From: Ramlibacter aurantiacus
Lineage (GTDB): Bacteria; Pseudomonadota; Gammaproteobacteria; Burkholderiales; Burkholderiaceae_C
Direction of reading: 5' to 3'
Assembly: GCF_016722895.1 (NCBI RefSeq)
Contig: NZ_JAEQNA010000003.1
Location: 124,001 to 188,000, forward strand
DNA length: 64,000 nucleotides
This document shows positions 56,576-64,000 of the stretch, in pieces (position 1 is the first letter of the stretch; each line of letters opens with the position of its first letter). The notes beneath the pieces were generated by a model. The model searched no databases, was not told the origin of the DNA, and saw nothing but the letters and a program-made list of their open reading frames with translations. A program made the position numbers and the translations under genes.

Positions 56576-58663
56576 TCACCGGCTGTTCGGCGCAGCCGGG
56601 TACGTGGCGATCGTCGCTCGACATTGCCGGAGCATTGCTGGGTCCAGATTCAGCGTACCCAGGTACGCGCTGAGCGCACCGCGGCTTCGCCCACTCAGCG
56701 CCTTCTTGTCGGCCATCTCAGACAAGATCGTGGTGAGCCAGGCCAACTTGTCGCCGGCCGTGTGCAGCCGCGAAAAACCATGTTGATCGCTGCCTTGCGC
56801 GGCTGCATCGCGCAGCAGTTCGCGAACGAAGTGAGTCGGGTTGCCGCCCTCGGCCAGGATGTCGAAAGCAGCGAAGAGCCGTGCGCGATCGTTGGTCGGC
56901 GTGCCCAGCACCATGCTTCTGATCTTGTCGACGCTTGGCCCGTCGCTGGCCACTTGCTTCGTGAGGGCCGCCAGCTGGATCGCCCATCCCTCGGGAGACC
57001 CGACTCGTTCGTGGCGGGCCTTCAACACCTGCGCGCTGATGTCGTCATAGGCGATCGGTTTCGCCAGCCTGGTCAACGCGCCAGCGACTTCAGCGGTGAA
57101 GTCTCCCACGTCGGCCGTATCCCGCCTCAGAGCCGCGACTTCACTCGCGATGCGATCCTGCGCGGGTGAGCCAAGCAGCTGGGTAAGCGATTCGCCTGCG
57201 CGCGCACAACGGTCGACCACGTCAGCCTCGGAGAGCGAAAGCAGCCCGTTGACCAACTTGCCCACAGATCCGAAAGCGATGGCATCCCCACCGTACGTGG
57301 CCTCGTACTTGTCCATGACGGCATTGAAGAGCCTGCTTATCAGCGGCGCCGAGTCCTCCCCCGCGTGGTCGCGGATGCACTGCGCGAAGGCAGCCCATGC
57401 GATCGGATGTTCGGCGGCCGGTGCCTGCGCCAGGACCTTGGCCACCGCCTGGGCGATGGTCTTCTTGTTCGGGAAAAGAAGTTCCTGGCGCCAGCGGGCG
57501 GCGGTGATGTCGTATTCAGCTTGCCGTTGAACCTGTTTGCTCAGAGGCAGCTTCGTCGCGGACGTGGCCGCGTGCTCGAGATGGCCGAGCCCGGCGCTCG
57601 TGAGTTTTTTACCGAGCCCCGAGATCGACGTGGTCGGGTCCCCATCCACCTGCGCGGCCAGGACATGGGCCATGGCGGACACCAGATGTTCCTTCTGGAT
57701 TTCGCTGATCCTGGATTTCGCCAGGGCGTTTGCGAATTCCTCCAGGCGATCGGACTTGAGCCCTCCGCCGGTGATTTCCGCGCAGGCAAAGAGCGCGAGC
57801 GAGTAGAAGTGGTCACCCGTCTTGCCGGCCAAGCCGTCCAGGGCAACCTTGAGACCGTCCTTGTTGCTGATTGCTTGCCGCAGCGCCGCGCGCGGCTTGC
57901 TCTCGTCATGGGCCACGCCCTGCAAGTCTGCGGGCAGTTTGCTCGATCCGAGCCGGAAGAAGGAGGCGATGGATTTGCCGCGGGGCGCGACATCCTGGCT
58001 GGGGACGGCGCCGCGGGCGGCCGGATGTCCGCTGCCCCGCGGCTTGCCCGCGGCGGGCGGGCCGGAAAACACAGGCATCAGCGCTTGGGTGAATGCCTGG
58101 ATGGCGGCACCGTCTTCACCTTGGCTTTCGGCTGCGACTTCCACGAACTTCCGTGTCAGCGCAAGCATTCCGCTTGGATCGTGCGCGGAGCTGACCTGCG
58201 CGTAGCCCGGGATCAGCTCGCTGATCAGGATCTCACGCAACTTGGCCTTTTCCGTGGGTGTCCCTTTGATCCCCTGCGCGAGCTGCCAGACACCGCGAGC
58301 AAGCTCGCCAGCCCTGGTCTCTGGGCTCTTTGCGGGCTGCGAAGCCGTCTTCTTCCACAACGCGGCGACGCCTTCCCTCACGGGGCGGTCAACAGGACCG
58401 TCCTTTTCGCGGCGCGAAGGCGCGTCGGGTGACGACGGGGGTTGCTGAACGACACGGGCCGAGCGATCACTCAGAGCGGGGCGGGCCGAACGGGGGACTT
58501 CGGTGGTGTGGGTGCGCCTGTGCGAAGGCGCCACGTGGTGCGGGCCCACCATCGTTTGGCCAGGCCCGCCGGCGCTTGATTGGCTTGGACGGTTGGCGTG
58601 CTTGTGATCGCGTAGATCTTCTTGACCAACGGATGGACGGCGGCTGGTCGGAGGCGTGTGCAT
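56576..58663 (-). CDS. unrecognised effector-like protein, third gene of a paralogous operon
   Basis: A 695-residue soluble protein without known domain. The N-terminus to about residue 110 is Pro/Ser/Arg/His-rich and probably disordered. A helical body follows with HFYSLALFACAEITGGGL at about 285 and HPIAWAAFAQCIRDHAGED at about 418, both echoed in the next gene upstream. It has few strongly hydrophobic stretches and no signal peptide. AGGAA lies about 9 nt before the ATG. The gap to 58691 is 27 bp, so it is cotranscribed. Large helical repeat-like body with disordered N-terminus suits a secreted effector or scaffold, but this is inference. Confidence 0.7.
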   Translation of the reverse strand: MHTPPTSRRPSVGQEDLRDHKHANRPSQSSAGGPGQTMVGPHHVAPSHRRTHTTEVPRSARPALSDRSARVVQQPPSSPDAPSRREKDGPVDRPVREGVAALWKKTASQPAKSPETRAGELARGVWQLAQGIKGTPTEKAKLREILISELIPGYAQVSSAHDPSGMLALTRKFVEVAAESQGEDGAAIQAFTQALMPVFSGPPAAGKPRGSGHPAARGAVPSQDVAPRGKSIASFFRLGSSKLPADLQGVAHDESKPRAALRQAISNKDGLKVALDGLAGKTGDHFYSLALFACAEITGGGLKSDRLEEFANALAKSRISEIQKEHLVSAMAHVLAAQVDGDPTTSISGLGKKLTSAGLGHLEHAATSATKLPLSKQVQRQAEYDITAARWRQELLFPNKKTIAQAVAKVLAQAPAAEHPIAWAAFAQCIRDHAGEDSAPLISRLFNAVMDKYEATYGGDAIAFGSVGKLVNGLLSLSEADVVDRCARAGESLTQLLGSPAQDRIASEVAALRRDTADVGDFTAEVAGALTRLAKPIAYDDISAQVLKARHERVGSPEGWAIQLAALTKQVASDGPSVDKIRSMVLGTPTNDRARLFAAFDILAEGGNPTHFVRELLRDAAAQGSDQHGFSRLHTAGDKLAWLTTILSEMADKKALSGRSRGALSAYLGTLNLDPAMLRQCRATIATYPAAPNSR

Positions 58664-58690
58664 GAGATTTTTCCTGGGTACTCGAACCGG

Positions 58691-60589
58691 TCAAGAGCCG
58701 ACCGAAGGCGTCGCGCCCCAGCCCAGCCCTGAAAGGAACGTCGCGGTCTCGTCGATCACCGTCATGTCCGGGGCCTTGGCGGCACTCGAGTCGACAAGCT
58801 TGCTGATTCCGGCGTTTGCCGCTGGCGTCCCTGCGAGCGCCTCCACCAGCGCATCGCGGAACAGCCGTCGGGGCGAGTCCATGCCGGCAGCGCCTTCAGA
58901 GCTGAATCGCTGGCTCAGCGTCCACAGGGCAAGTGCCGCCGTGCGTGGACTCTCCTGCCGCAGCTGCCGCAGCACGTTGGCGGCGAATGGCCCGCCGGCA
59001 TGCGAGGGCAGTTGGATGTCGCGCCAGTGCTCAATGACCTTGCGATCCTCCGCAGGGCTGCCCTTGGTGCCAGCCCTCCTCGTGTCAGGCGCAGCCGACG
59101 GCGCCTGCGGCGGAGTGGCGCGCGGGTCAGTGGTGGGCGCGGCGCTTTCTGCACGGGTGAGTTCGCTGCGAAGCCGATCCTGGGTTGCCGCCCCTACGCT
59201 GTCGTCCAAGGTCATGCTCACGGCCGAGAGCAAGGCCGCTTTCTTCGAAGCATTTTCAGGACCACTCATGTGGGCAGAAATGGCCTCCATGAGTCCGTTG
59301 AGCCGGTCCTCACTCATGCCCAAGGCGGTTCCATCGTCCGCCTTCTGGTCGGGGTGGCTGCTCGCACCCAGTGCCGCGCACAGCGTCAAGGCGCGGGAGT
59401 AGTAGGTGTCCGGGTCCTGGGTGTCGAGGCGACCGATCAGGCTCTTGAACTCCTCCTGAGAGGGGACGCCGGAATCGGGTACCGCCTCGCGAAGCTGTGA
59501 GCGAAGAGACAACTCCGCGTCGGACTGCGCTTGGAAGATCGGTCGCATGTCCCGCTCGAATGCGGCAATGGAATAGGTGTTGAGCGACGGGCCCGCAAGC
59601 CGCGCAAAACCCCGGGGCGGGTGCTGCGAAGACATCAGTTCGTCCAGGCCGTGCTCCAGGCGCGCCAGGTCCTTCGGCTCTGAAATCTCGTACCGGCTCT
59701 TGTACGATTCGAAGGCATGCTGCTTCAGCGCCTGCAATTCGCTGGCCGGTCTGTCGGCGGCCTTGAGCTTGTAGGCTTGGGCGGCCAGGGCAAGGCCTTG
59801 AGTGGCAGCGCTCTTGTGGGTGGCGAGGATGTCTGCCGGGGCCCTGGCCTGCGCCTTGATCTGCGCCCGGAACTCATGGGTCTTGGCGGCATCCGGAATG
59901 CCGATCGGGTCGAAAACACTGGGTTTTGCGGGCAGCGCCCAGTCCCCCAAGCGACCGCCATGGAGCCCTTCGGGGCCAGTCGTTCCTTTGATGTGCGCCT
60001 GTAGCGCGACGATCGAGTCGAGGTGAATGTTGCGCTGGTCGCTCACCATCCGATAAGCCAAGGACGTTCCATCCTGATGGTCCAGCATGGACGTCAGGAG
60101 ATTTCCGAGCTGGCACAAGTCGGTGAATCTTTCGTCGCCCGAGTAGTTCTGCATGACGGCGCTGCGCAGCCGCGCGATCTCGCCTTCGGGGTCAGCGCCC
60201 CCTTGGGTGCGAATGCGGTCGGCAAACGCGGCCCAGGCAATCGGCTGGTCTTCAAGCGGGTCGTCGAAGGCGGCGTGGACCGCCGCTGCCGGATCCTGCT
60301 GGTAGCTCGCCTGGTAGCGGGCGAAGGTGTCGGTGAAGTGCTGCGTAGCCACCGCGGGCTTGGCCGCCGCGCCGGTCAACCGGTCTTTCAACGAGGTCGA
60401 ATTCGGCGGCGTGGACCCGTTGTCGGGTGGCAGCCCGGATTTGCCGGGCGCTGCCTGGTTGGGCGCGTGGGTGACGCCGCGAAACCAGGCCGACATGCTC
60501 TTGTTACCGGCAGGTTGGTGGCTGTTGCTGGCAACCGCGCCCTCAGAGGGCCTGGGGCCGCTTTTGAACCATGAGGCGAGACGGTCCAT
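58691..60589 (-). CDS. unrecognised effector-like protein, second gene of a paralogous operon
   Basis: A 632-residue soluble protein without known domain. It starts MDRLASWFKSGPRPSEG and repeats a similar SMSAWFRGV near residue 32. The first 80 residues are disordered-looking. QPIAWAAFADRIRTQGGAD at about 116 and YYSRALTLCAALGA at about 396 match the gene at 56576, showing common ancestry with rearranged order. A second low-complexity linker (TTDPRATPPQAPSAAPD) precedes the C-terminal 150 residues. AAAGGAAG is about 8 nt before the ATG, which overlaps the previous stop (TGATG). Confidence 0.7.
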   Translation of the reverse strand: MDRLASWFKSGPRPSEGAVASNSHQPAGNKSMSAWFRGVTHAPNQAAPGKSGLPPDNGSTPPNSTSLKDRLTGAAAKPAVATQHFTDTFARYQASYQQDPAAAVHAAFDDPLEDQPIAWAAFADRIRTQGGADPEGEIARLRSAVMQNYSGDERFTDLCQLGNLLTSMLDHQDGTSLAYRMVSDQRNIHLDSIVALQAHIKGTTGPEGLHGGRLGDWALPAKPSVFDPIGIPDAAKTHEFRAQIKAQARAPADILATHKSAATQGLALAAQAYKLKAADRPASELQALKQHAFESYKSRYEISEPKDLARLEHGLDELMSSQHPPRGFARLAGPSLNTYSIAAFERDMRPIFQAQSDAELSLRSQLREAVPDSGVPSQEEFKSLIGRLDTQDPDTYYSRALTLCAALGASSHPDQKADDGTALGMSEDRLNGLMEAISAHMSGPENASKKAALLSAVSMTLDDSVGAATQDRLRSELTRAESAAPTTDPRATPPQAPSAAPDTRRAGTKGSPAEDRKVIEHWRDIQLPSHAGGPFAANVLRQLRQESPRTAALALWTLSQRFSSEGAAGMDSPRRLFRDALVEALAGTPAANAGISKLVDSSAAKAPDMTVIDETATFLSGLGWGATPSVGS

Positions 60590-61788
60590 CAGCTGTACTT
60601 CCTTTCGGGGGGCGCGGCTGCCTTTTCAGGCTCCCAGCGGTACCACTGCCGCGCCTTTTCGAATGCCGAGAAATACGCCGGTCGTACGGCCGCTGCAGTC
60701 TTGTCGATGGCGCCCTTCACCTGCCGGCGCGACTCCTCTTTCATCTCGGGGCCGTCTAACGCATGACCCAGCGCGGTGAGCAACTCCTGCTTCTGGTCTT
60801 GGGTGAGCGTCGCGTGATCCAGCACTGCGGCGGCGAAAGCCTGGATCTTGTCTTGGGCCACGGCGAAGCAGACCGTCAGGGCGCGGGAGAAGAATTCATC
60901 GTCCTGATGCTGGGGTGGGAGCCCGACCACGAGGCAGCTCAGCGCCTCGCTCCATCGCCCAGTTCGAGCCAGCTCTTTGAGGGTTGTACGGTGGGCCTCT
61001 TCAGACCATGGCTCGTCAGGTGTCTTGAGCCTGCTGGAGGAGGGCGTCGCGGCTGATGAAGATCGTTCGGCGTGCTGGCTCTCCCGTACCGGGTGGCTCG
61101 GACGCTCAGTCTCCGTCGCGGGGAGCGGATGCACGGCAGCGGCATGCGAGTCCGGGCTGGGAACGTCGAGCCGCTCGACGCTGAGCGCGGCAGCTCGCTC
61201 CACGGCAGCTGCCCGTTCGAACGCCTTGAGGGGCCGCGACACTGCATGGACCGTAACGGTCTGACGAACGTTCTTGCGCTCAGGCCGCATGCGCGCCTCG
61301 CCAGCGCCATGGGCGACGTCCGACGCTTTCTGCTGCGGCGCCGCCGCCGCGGACGAGGCGCCGGCAGCGGAGGCCTGGGAGGTGGGGCGGGCAATCGGCT
61401 GCGGCTCCGCCGACGATGACAGTGAGACGGTGGCCGGCTGCTCGGGCCGGTGCCGGGCCGGCTTGGGCTGAGGAGAGCCTGCGGCCCTCTTTGAGTCTGG
61501 GGAGCGCGCCGAGGTTGATTGCCGCACCGGCTGCCGGTGTGGAGACGATTTCGCATGGCCCTGCGAGGGTGGAAGCGCCTGGGCGTCCCGCGCCCTGAGG
61601 GTTTTCTCCGACTGCTCTTTGACCTTGCTGTTGTACTCAGCAGCACGCGTGGCTCTGCCACTGCCCTGTTCGCTGCGAAGACGGGCCGCGTCAGCGAGCT
61701 TGCGCTGCGTCGCCGCCGTATCGATGGGCGGCGCCGTCCGCGTCTTGGCCAATGAACTGGTGGTGGACTTCAGGTATCCCGGCGGCAT
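60589..61788 (-). CDS. unrecognised effector-like protein, first gene of a paralogous operon
   Basis: A 399-residue protein without known domain. About 270 N-terminal residues are Ser/Ala/Pro/Arg-rich low complexity. The C-terminal 130 are helical with EFFSRALTVCFAVAQDK at about 298, the same motif as in the two following genes, and WYRWEPEK near the end. ATG 61788 (MPPGYLKSTT) is chosen because GGAGGAG lies about 7 nt upstream; the open frame to 61830 is not needed. It leads the three-gene operon and its length of disorder suggests a secreted or multi-partner protein. Confidence 0.68.
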   Translation of the reverse strand: MPPGYLKSTTSSLAKTRTAPPIDTAATQRKLADAARLRSEQGSGRATRAAEYNSKVKEQSEKTLRARDAQALPPSQGHAKSSPHRQPVRQSTSARSPDSKRAAGSPQPKPARHRPEQPATVSLSSSAEPQPIARPTSQASAAGASSAAAAPQQKASDVAHGAGEARMRPERKNVRQTVTVHAVSRPLKAFERAAAVERAAALSVERLDVPSPDSHAAAVHPLPATETERPSHPVRESQHAERSSSAATPSSSRLKTPDEPWSEEAHRTTLKELARTGRWSEALSCLVVGLPPQHQDDEFFSRALTVCFAVAQDKIQAFAAAVLDHATLTQDQKQELLTALGHALDGPEMKEESRRQVKGAIDKTAAAVRPAYFSAFEKARQWYRWEPEKAAAPPERKYS

Positions 61789-61882
61789 CAAGTACTCCTC
61801 CCCGCCGGGCGGCGCACGAGCGCCTCGCACGACCCCGCAGGTCGTCAGAAGTAACAGGAGCTACCGCTCGCGTTCCAAAAAT

Positions 61883-62305
61883 TCATGGCTTGCCGCCGCA
61901 AGCCGCCCGGATCTCCGCCGGAATCTCCCGCGCAAAGATGCTCCCGTCTTCCCGCCGGCCCGCGAAGATTCGCACCTCGTCGCATTCCATGATGGCGTCC
62001 TCACCCCGCGTCACCCGGTAGCGCTGCACGAAGCTCTTGCCGCGCCACTCGGCGATGCTCACCGCCACCTGCAGGGTGTCGCCGTAGCTGGCGGTCTTGC
62101 GAAAGCGGGCGTGGGTGTCCACCACCGGGGTGCCGATGATGCCCAGGGTGCGCTCGGCCTCGTGCCAGGGCGGCAGGCCGCATTCGACGAAGAAGTTGCG
62201 CGAGGCCGCGTCGATCCAGCGGAAGAAGTTCGGAAACCAGACGATGCCGGCCGGGTCGCAGTCGCCGAACTCCACCCGCACGCTGTAGGGAATGGTCTTG
62301 CTCAT
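61883..62305 (-). CDS. acyl-CoA thioesterase (4-hydroxybenzoyl-CoA thioesterase-like)
   Basis: A 140-residue hot-dog-fold thioesterase. VEFGDCDPAGIVWFPNFFRW holds the catalytic Asp of 4-hydroxybenzoyl-CoA thioesterases; THARFRKTASYGDTLQV and AREIPAEIRAAC match the family too. The MSKTIPYS start at 62305 is preferred to 62314. It starts 5 bp after the stop of the Bug gene at 62311, so the two are probably cotranscribed and may act on the same acid. Confidence 0.87.
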   Translation of the reverse strand: MSKTIPYSVRVEFGDCDPAGIVWFPNFFRWIDAASRNFFVECGLPPWHEAERTLGIIGTPVVDTHARFRKTASYGDTLQVAVSIAEWRGKSFVQRYRVTRGEDAIMECDEVRIFAGRREDGSIFAREIPAEIRAACGGKP

Positions 62306-62310
62306 GAACC

Positions 62311-63294
62311 TCATTCGGCCGCGATCTTGCGCTCGCGGATGATGGCGCCGAAGCGCTTGGAGTCTTCGCTCGCCTTGGCCGCGAACTGCGCCGGGGTCAG
62401 GGGCAGGGCCTCGCCGCCCAGGGCGACGATGCGGTCCTGGATGGCCTTGGTGCCCAGCACCTTGTTGATCTCGGTGTTCAGACGGGTGATGACCTCGGGC
62501 GGGGTGCCGGCCGGCGCGTAGAAACCGAACACGCTGTCGGCGTCGAAGCCCTTCAGGCCGGCCTCGGCCAGGGTGGGCACGTCGGGGTACAGCGGCGAGC
62601 GCTTGGGGCTGCCCACGGCCAGCAGCTTCAGGCGGCCGGTCTTGGCGTGCTGCAGGCCCACGCCCGGGTCGAAGTGGAAGTCGATCTGGCCGGCCAGCAG
62701 GTCCTGCAGGGCGGGCGCGGCGCCGCGGTAGGGCACGTGCACGGCGAACAGGCCGGCCTGGCTCTTCATCATCTCGGCGGCCAGGTGCGGCGAGCTGCCG
62801 TTGCCGGGCGAGCCGAAGGTGAGCTTGCCGGGGTTGGCCTTGGCGTAGCGCAGGAACTCCTGCACGTTGTTCACCGGCAGCTGCGGCTTGGTCATGAGGT
62901 ACACCGCGATGCGCGCGGCCGAGGCCACCGGCACCAGGTCCTTGGCCGGGTCGAAGGCCATGCGTGCATACAGGTGCGGGTTGATGGAGACCATGCCGCC
63001 CGAGCTCATGAGCAGGGTGTAGCCGTCGGCCGGCGCGCGGGCCACGGCCTCGCCGCCGATGTTGCCGTTGGCCCCGCCCCGGTTCTCGATCACCACCGGC
63101 TGGCCCAGCGCCTCCGACAGCGGCTGGCCGATGGCGCGGGCCAGGGTGTCGGCGGCGCCGCCGGCCGGGAAGTTCACGATGACGCGGACCGGCTTGGTGG
63201 GCCAGCTGCCGGCGCCCTGGGCCAGGGCGGCCAGCGGCGTGAGGCCGGCCGAGGCCAGGGCGAGGGCGATCAAGGTGCGGCGGGTGGTCTTCAT
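62311..63294 (-). CDS. Bug-family substrate-binding protein
   Basis: A 327-residue Bug/TctC protein. Signal peptide TRRTLIALALASAGLTPLAA ending ALAQG; mature hallmarks VRVIVNFPAGGAADTLARA, VIENRGGANGN and APADGYTLLMSSGG. It lies between the thioesterase and the oxidoreductase-like gene on the same strand, the fifth such protein in the window. Confidence 0.9.
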   Translation of the reverse strand: MKTTRRTLIALALASAGLTPLAALAQGAGSWPTKPVRVIVNFPAGGAADTLARAIGQPLSEALGQPVVIENRGGANGNIGGEAVARAPADGYTLLMSSGGMVSINPHLYARMAFDPAKDLVPVASAARIAVYLMTKPQLPVNNVQEFLRYAKANPGKLTFGSPGNGSSPHLAAEMMKSQAGLFAVHVPYRGAAPALQDLLAGQIDFHFDPGVGLQHAKTGRLKLLAVGSPKRSPLYPDVPTLAEAGLKGFDADSVFGFYAPAGTPPEVITRLNTEINKVLGTKAIQDRIVALGGEALPLTPAQFAAKASEDSKRFGAIIRERKIAAE

Positions 63295-63328
63295 GGGACG
63301 GTCTCCTTGGGTGAACGAAGTGGGTTGT

Positions 63329-64000
63329 TCAGAACGTGTGCGGCGCGGCTGGCCGGGGCTTGCGCACGAAGCGGATCGGCTGCTCCTTCACCGGCCGCGG
63401 TGGCGCGCCGTGGCGTGCCAGTGTCGCATCGAGGGCGGTGCCGGCCTCGTCGGCCAGGGCGGCCTGGCGGGCCTCGGCGATGGCGCGGGCGCTGGCCTCG
63501 GGCGATTCGCCGTGGGCCAGGTGGTCCAGCACGTGCAGCAGGTTTTCCTTGCCGCGCTCGTTGGTCGCGCCGTAGCCCTTGATCAGCCGCCCGCAGAGGG
63601 CGATCTCGTGGCCCAGTGCCCAGTCGCGGCGGCTGCCATCCACCACGCCCTGCAGCCAGCGGTCGATCATGGCCTGCTCCACCGCGAAGCGGCTGCCGCG
63701 CACGCGCAGCGCCTTGCACGAAGCGAGCACGCGCAGCGACAGCATGCCGAAGACCGAGTGCGTGCCCACCTTGAGCGGCAGGGCCCAGGGCGCGCGGCCG
63801 GCGGCGGCGCGGCGGCGGTCCCAGGCCACCAGCCGCTGCGCCAGGGCGGGCGGCAGCAGCGCGGCGAACTCGGGCACGCCGGGCTTGAAGTGGTCCCAGA
63901 GCTGCAGCAGGTCGTCGTCGCCGGCCTTGACCTCGCCCCGCACGCGCTGCCAGCGGCTGGCGCGGCTCTTGAGGTCGGCCACGCGCACGATGTCGTCGAA
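63329..64000 (-). CDS. C-terminal part of an indolepyruvate ferredoxin oxidoreductase-like protein
   Basis: The frame is open to the window edge, so only about 224 C-terminal residues are seen. FDDIVRVADLKSRASRWQRV, FKPGVPEFAALLPPALAQR, DWALGHEIALCGRLIKGYG and NERGKENLLHVLDHLAHGE match the C-terminal region of large fused indolepyruvate:ferredoxin oxidoreductases, which oxidatively decarboxylate aryl-pyruvates to aryl-acetyl-CoA. The catalytic thiamine-diphosphate part lies outside. It precedes the Bug and thioesterase genes by 34 bp, so is probably in one operon with them. Confidence 0.75.
   Translation of the reverse strand, partial: FDDIVRVADLKSRASRWQRVRGEVKAGDDDLLQLWDHFKPGVPEFAALLPPALAQRLVAWDRRRAAAGRAPWALPLKVGTHSVFGMLSLRVLASCKALRVRGSRFAVEQAMIDRWLQGVVDGSRRDWALGHEIALCGRLIKGYGATNERGKENLLHVLDHLAHGESPEASARAIAEARQAALADEAGTALDATLARHGAPPRPVKEQPIRFVRKPRPAAPHTF

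Overview
The window is GC-rich (about 68-70% by eye), densely packed DNA whose gene content looks like a betaproteobacterium of the order Burkholderiales, most likely family Comamonadaceae. The pointers are five Bug/TctC-type periplasmic binding proteins, a urtABCDE-urease arrangement of that family, a fused UraD-allantoate amidohydrolase, and dispersed GC-rich repeats sitting at gene ends. The genus is inferred only from gene style; no rRNA or marker gene is present.

Region 1 (1-18.5 kb) is a CoA-thioester catabolic cluster under a LysR regulator. It has an alpha/beta hydrolase, a PcaF-type thiolase, a crotonase-fold protein, a tandem-fused acyl-CoA dehydrogenase, two CaiB-type CoA transferases, a GST, a PaaH-type 3-hydroxyacyl-CoA dehydrogenase, a flavin reductase, an amidohydrolase, a carboxymuconolactone-decarboxylase-like protein and four binding proteins. 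Read together (inference), it would activate a dicarboxylate-like acid to its CoA ester and beta-oxidise it through 3-oxoadipyl-CoA-like intermediates. Two hydratase genes, a MaoC and a crotonase, survive only as internally deleted remnants.

Region 2 (18.8-22.2 kb) has an L,D-transpeptidase-like remnant, tRNA-Ser(UGA), dgkA and two paralogous proteins of unknown function.

Region 3 (22.2-56.6 kb) is a nitrogen-salvage region. It carries ureGFEC, ureB, a 59-residue membrane peptide and ureA on the minus strand; a divergent NCS1-transporter/histidine-kinase fusion with a LuxR response regulator; the urea ABC transporter urtABCDE; ureD beside a NitT/TauT-type ABC transporter; and a purine ring-opening set (puuE, uraD-allantoate amidohydrolase, an M20 hydrolase, uraH, xdhC, puuD). 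A frameshifted IS110-type element lies inside the purine block. The genes can be read as urate to 5-hydroxyisourate to allantoin to allantoate, releasing ammonia and urea that urease splits.

Region 4 (56.6-61.8 kb) is a three-gene minus-strand operon of related proteins with long Pro/Ser/Ala-rich N-termini. The last 2 kb carry a thioesterase, a fifth Bug protein and the end of an indolepyruvate-oxidoreductase-like gene.

The most unusual signal is a set of eight effector-like, unrecognised genes (19.8, 20.8, 26.1, 32.2, 39.9, 56.6, 58.7 and 60.6 kb). They are interleaved between the blocks of the urea/purine region, and one splits ureB from ureC. Several share repeat domains, N-terminal motifs or leader sequences. 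They look like a diversified family of secreted or host-interacting proteins, but no secretion machinery or recognisable domain is visible here.
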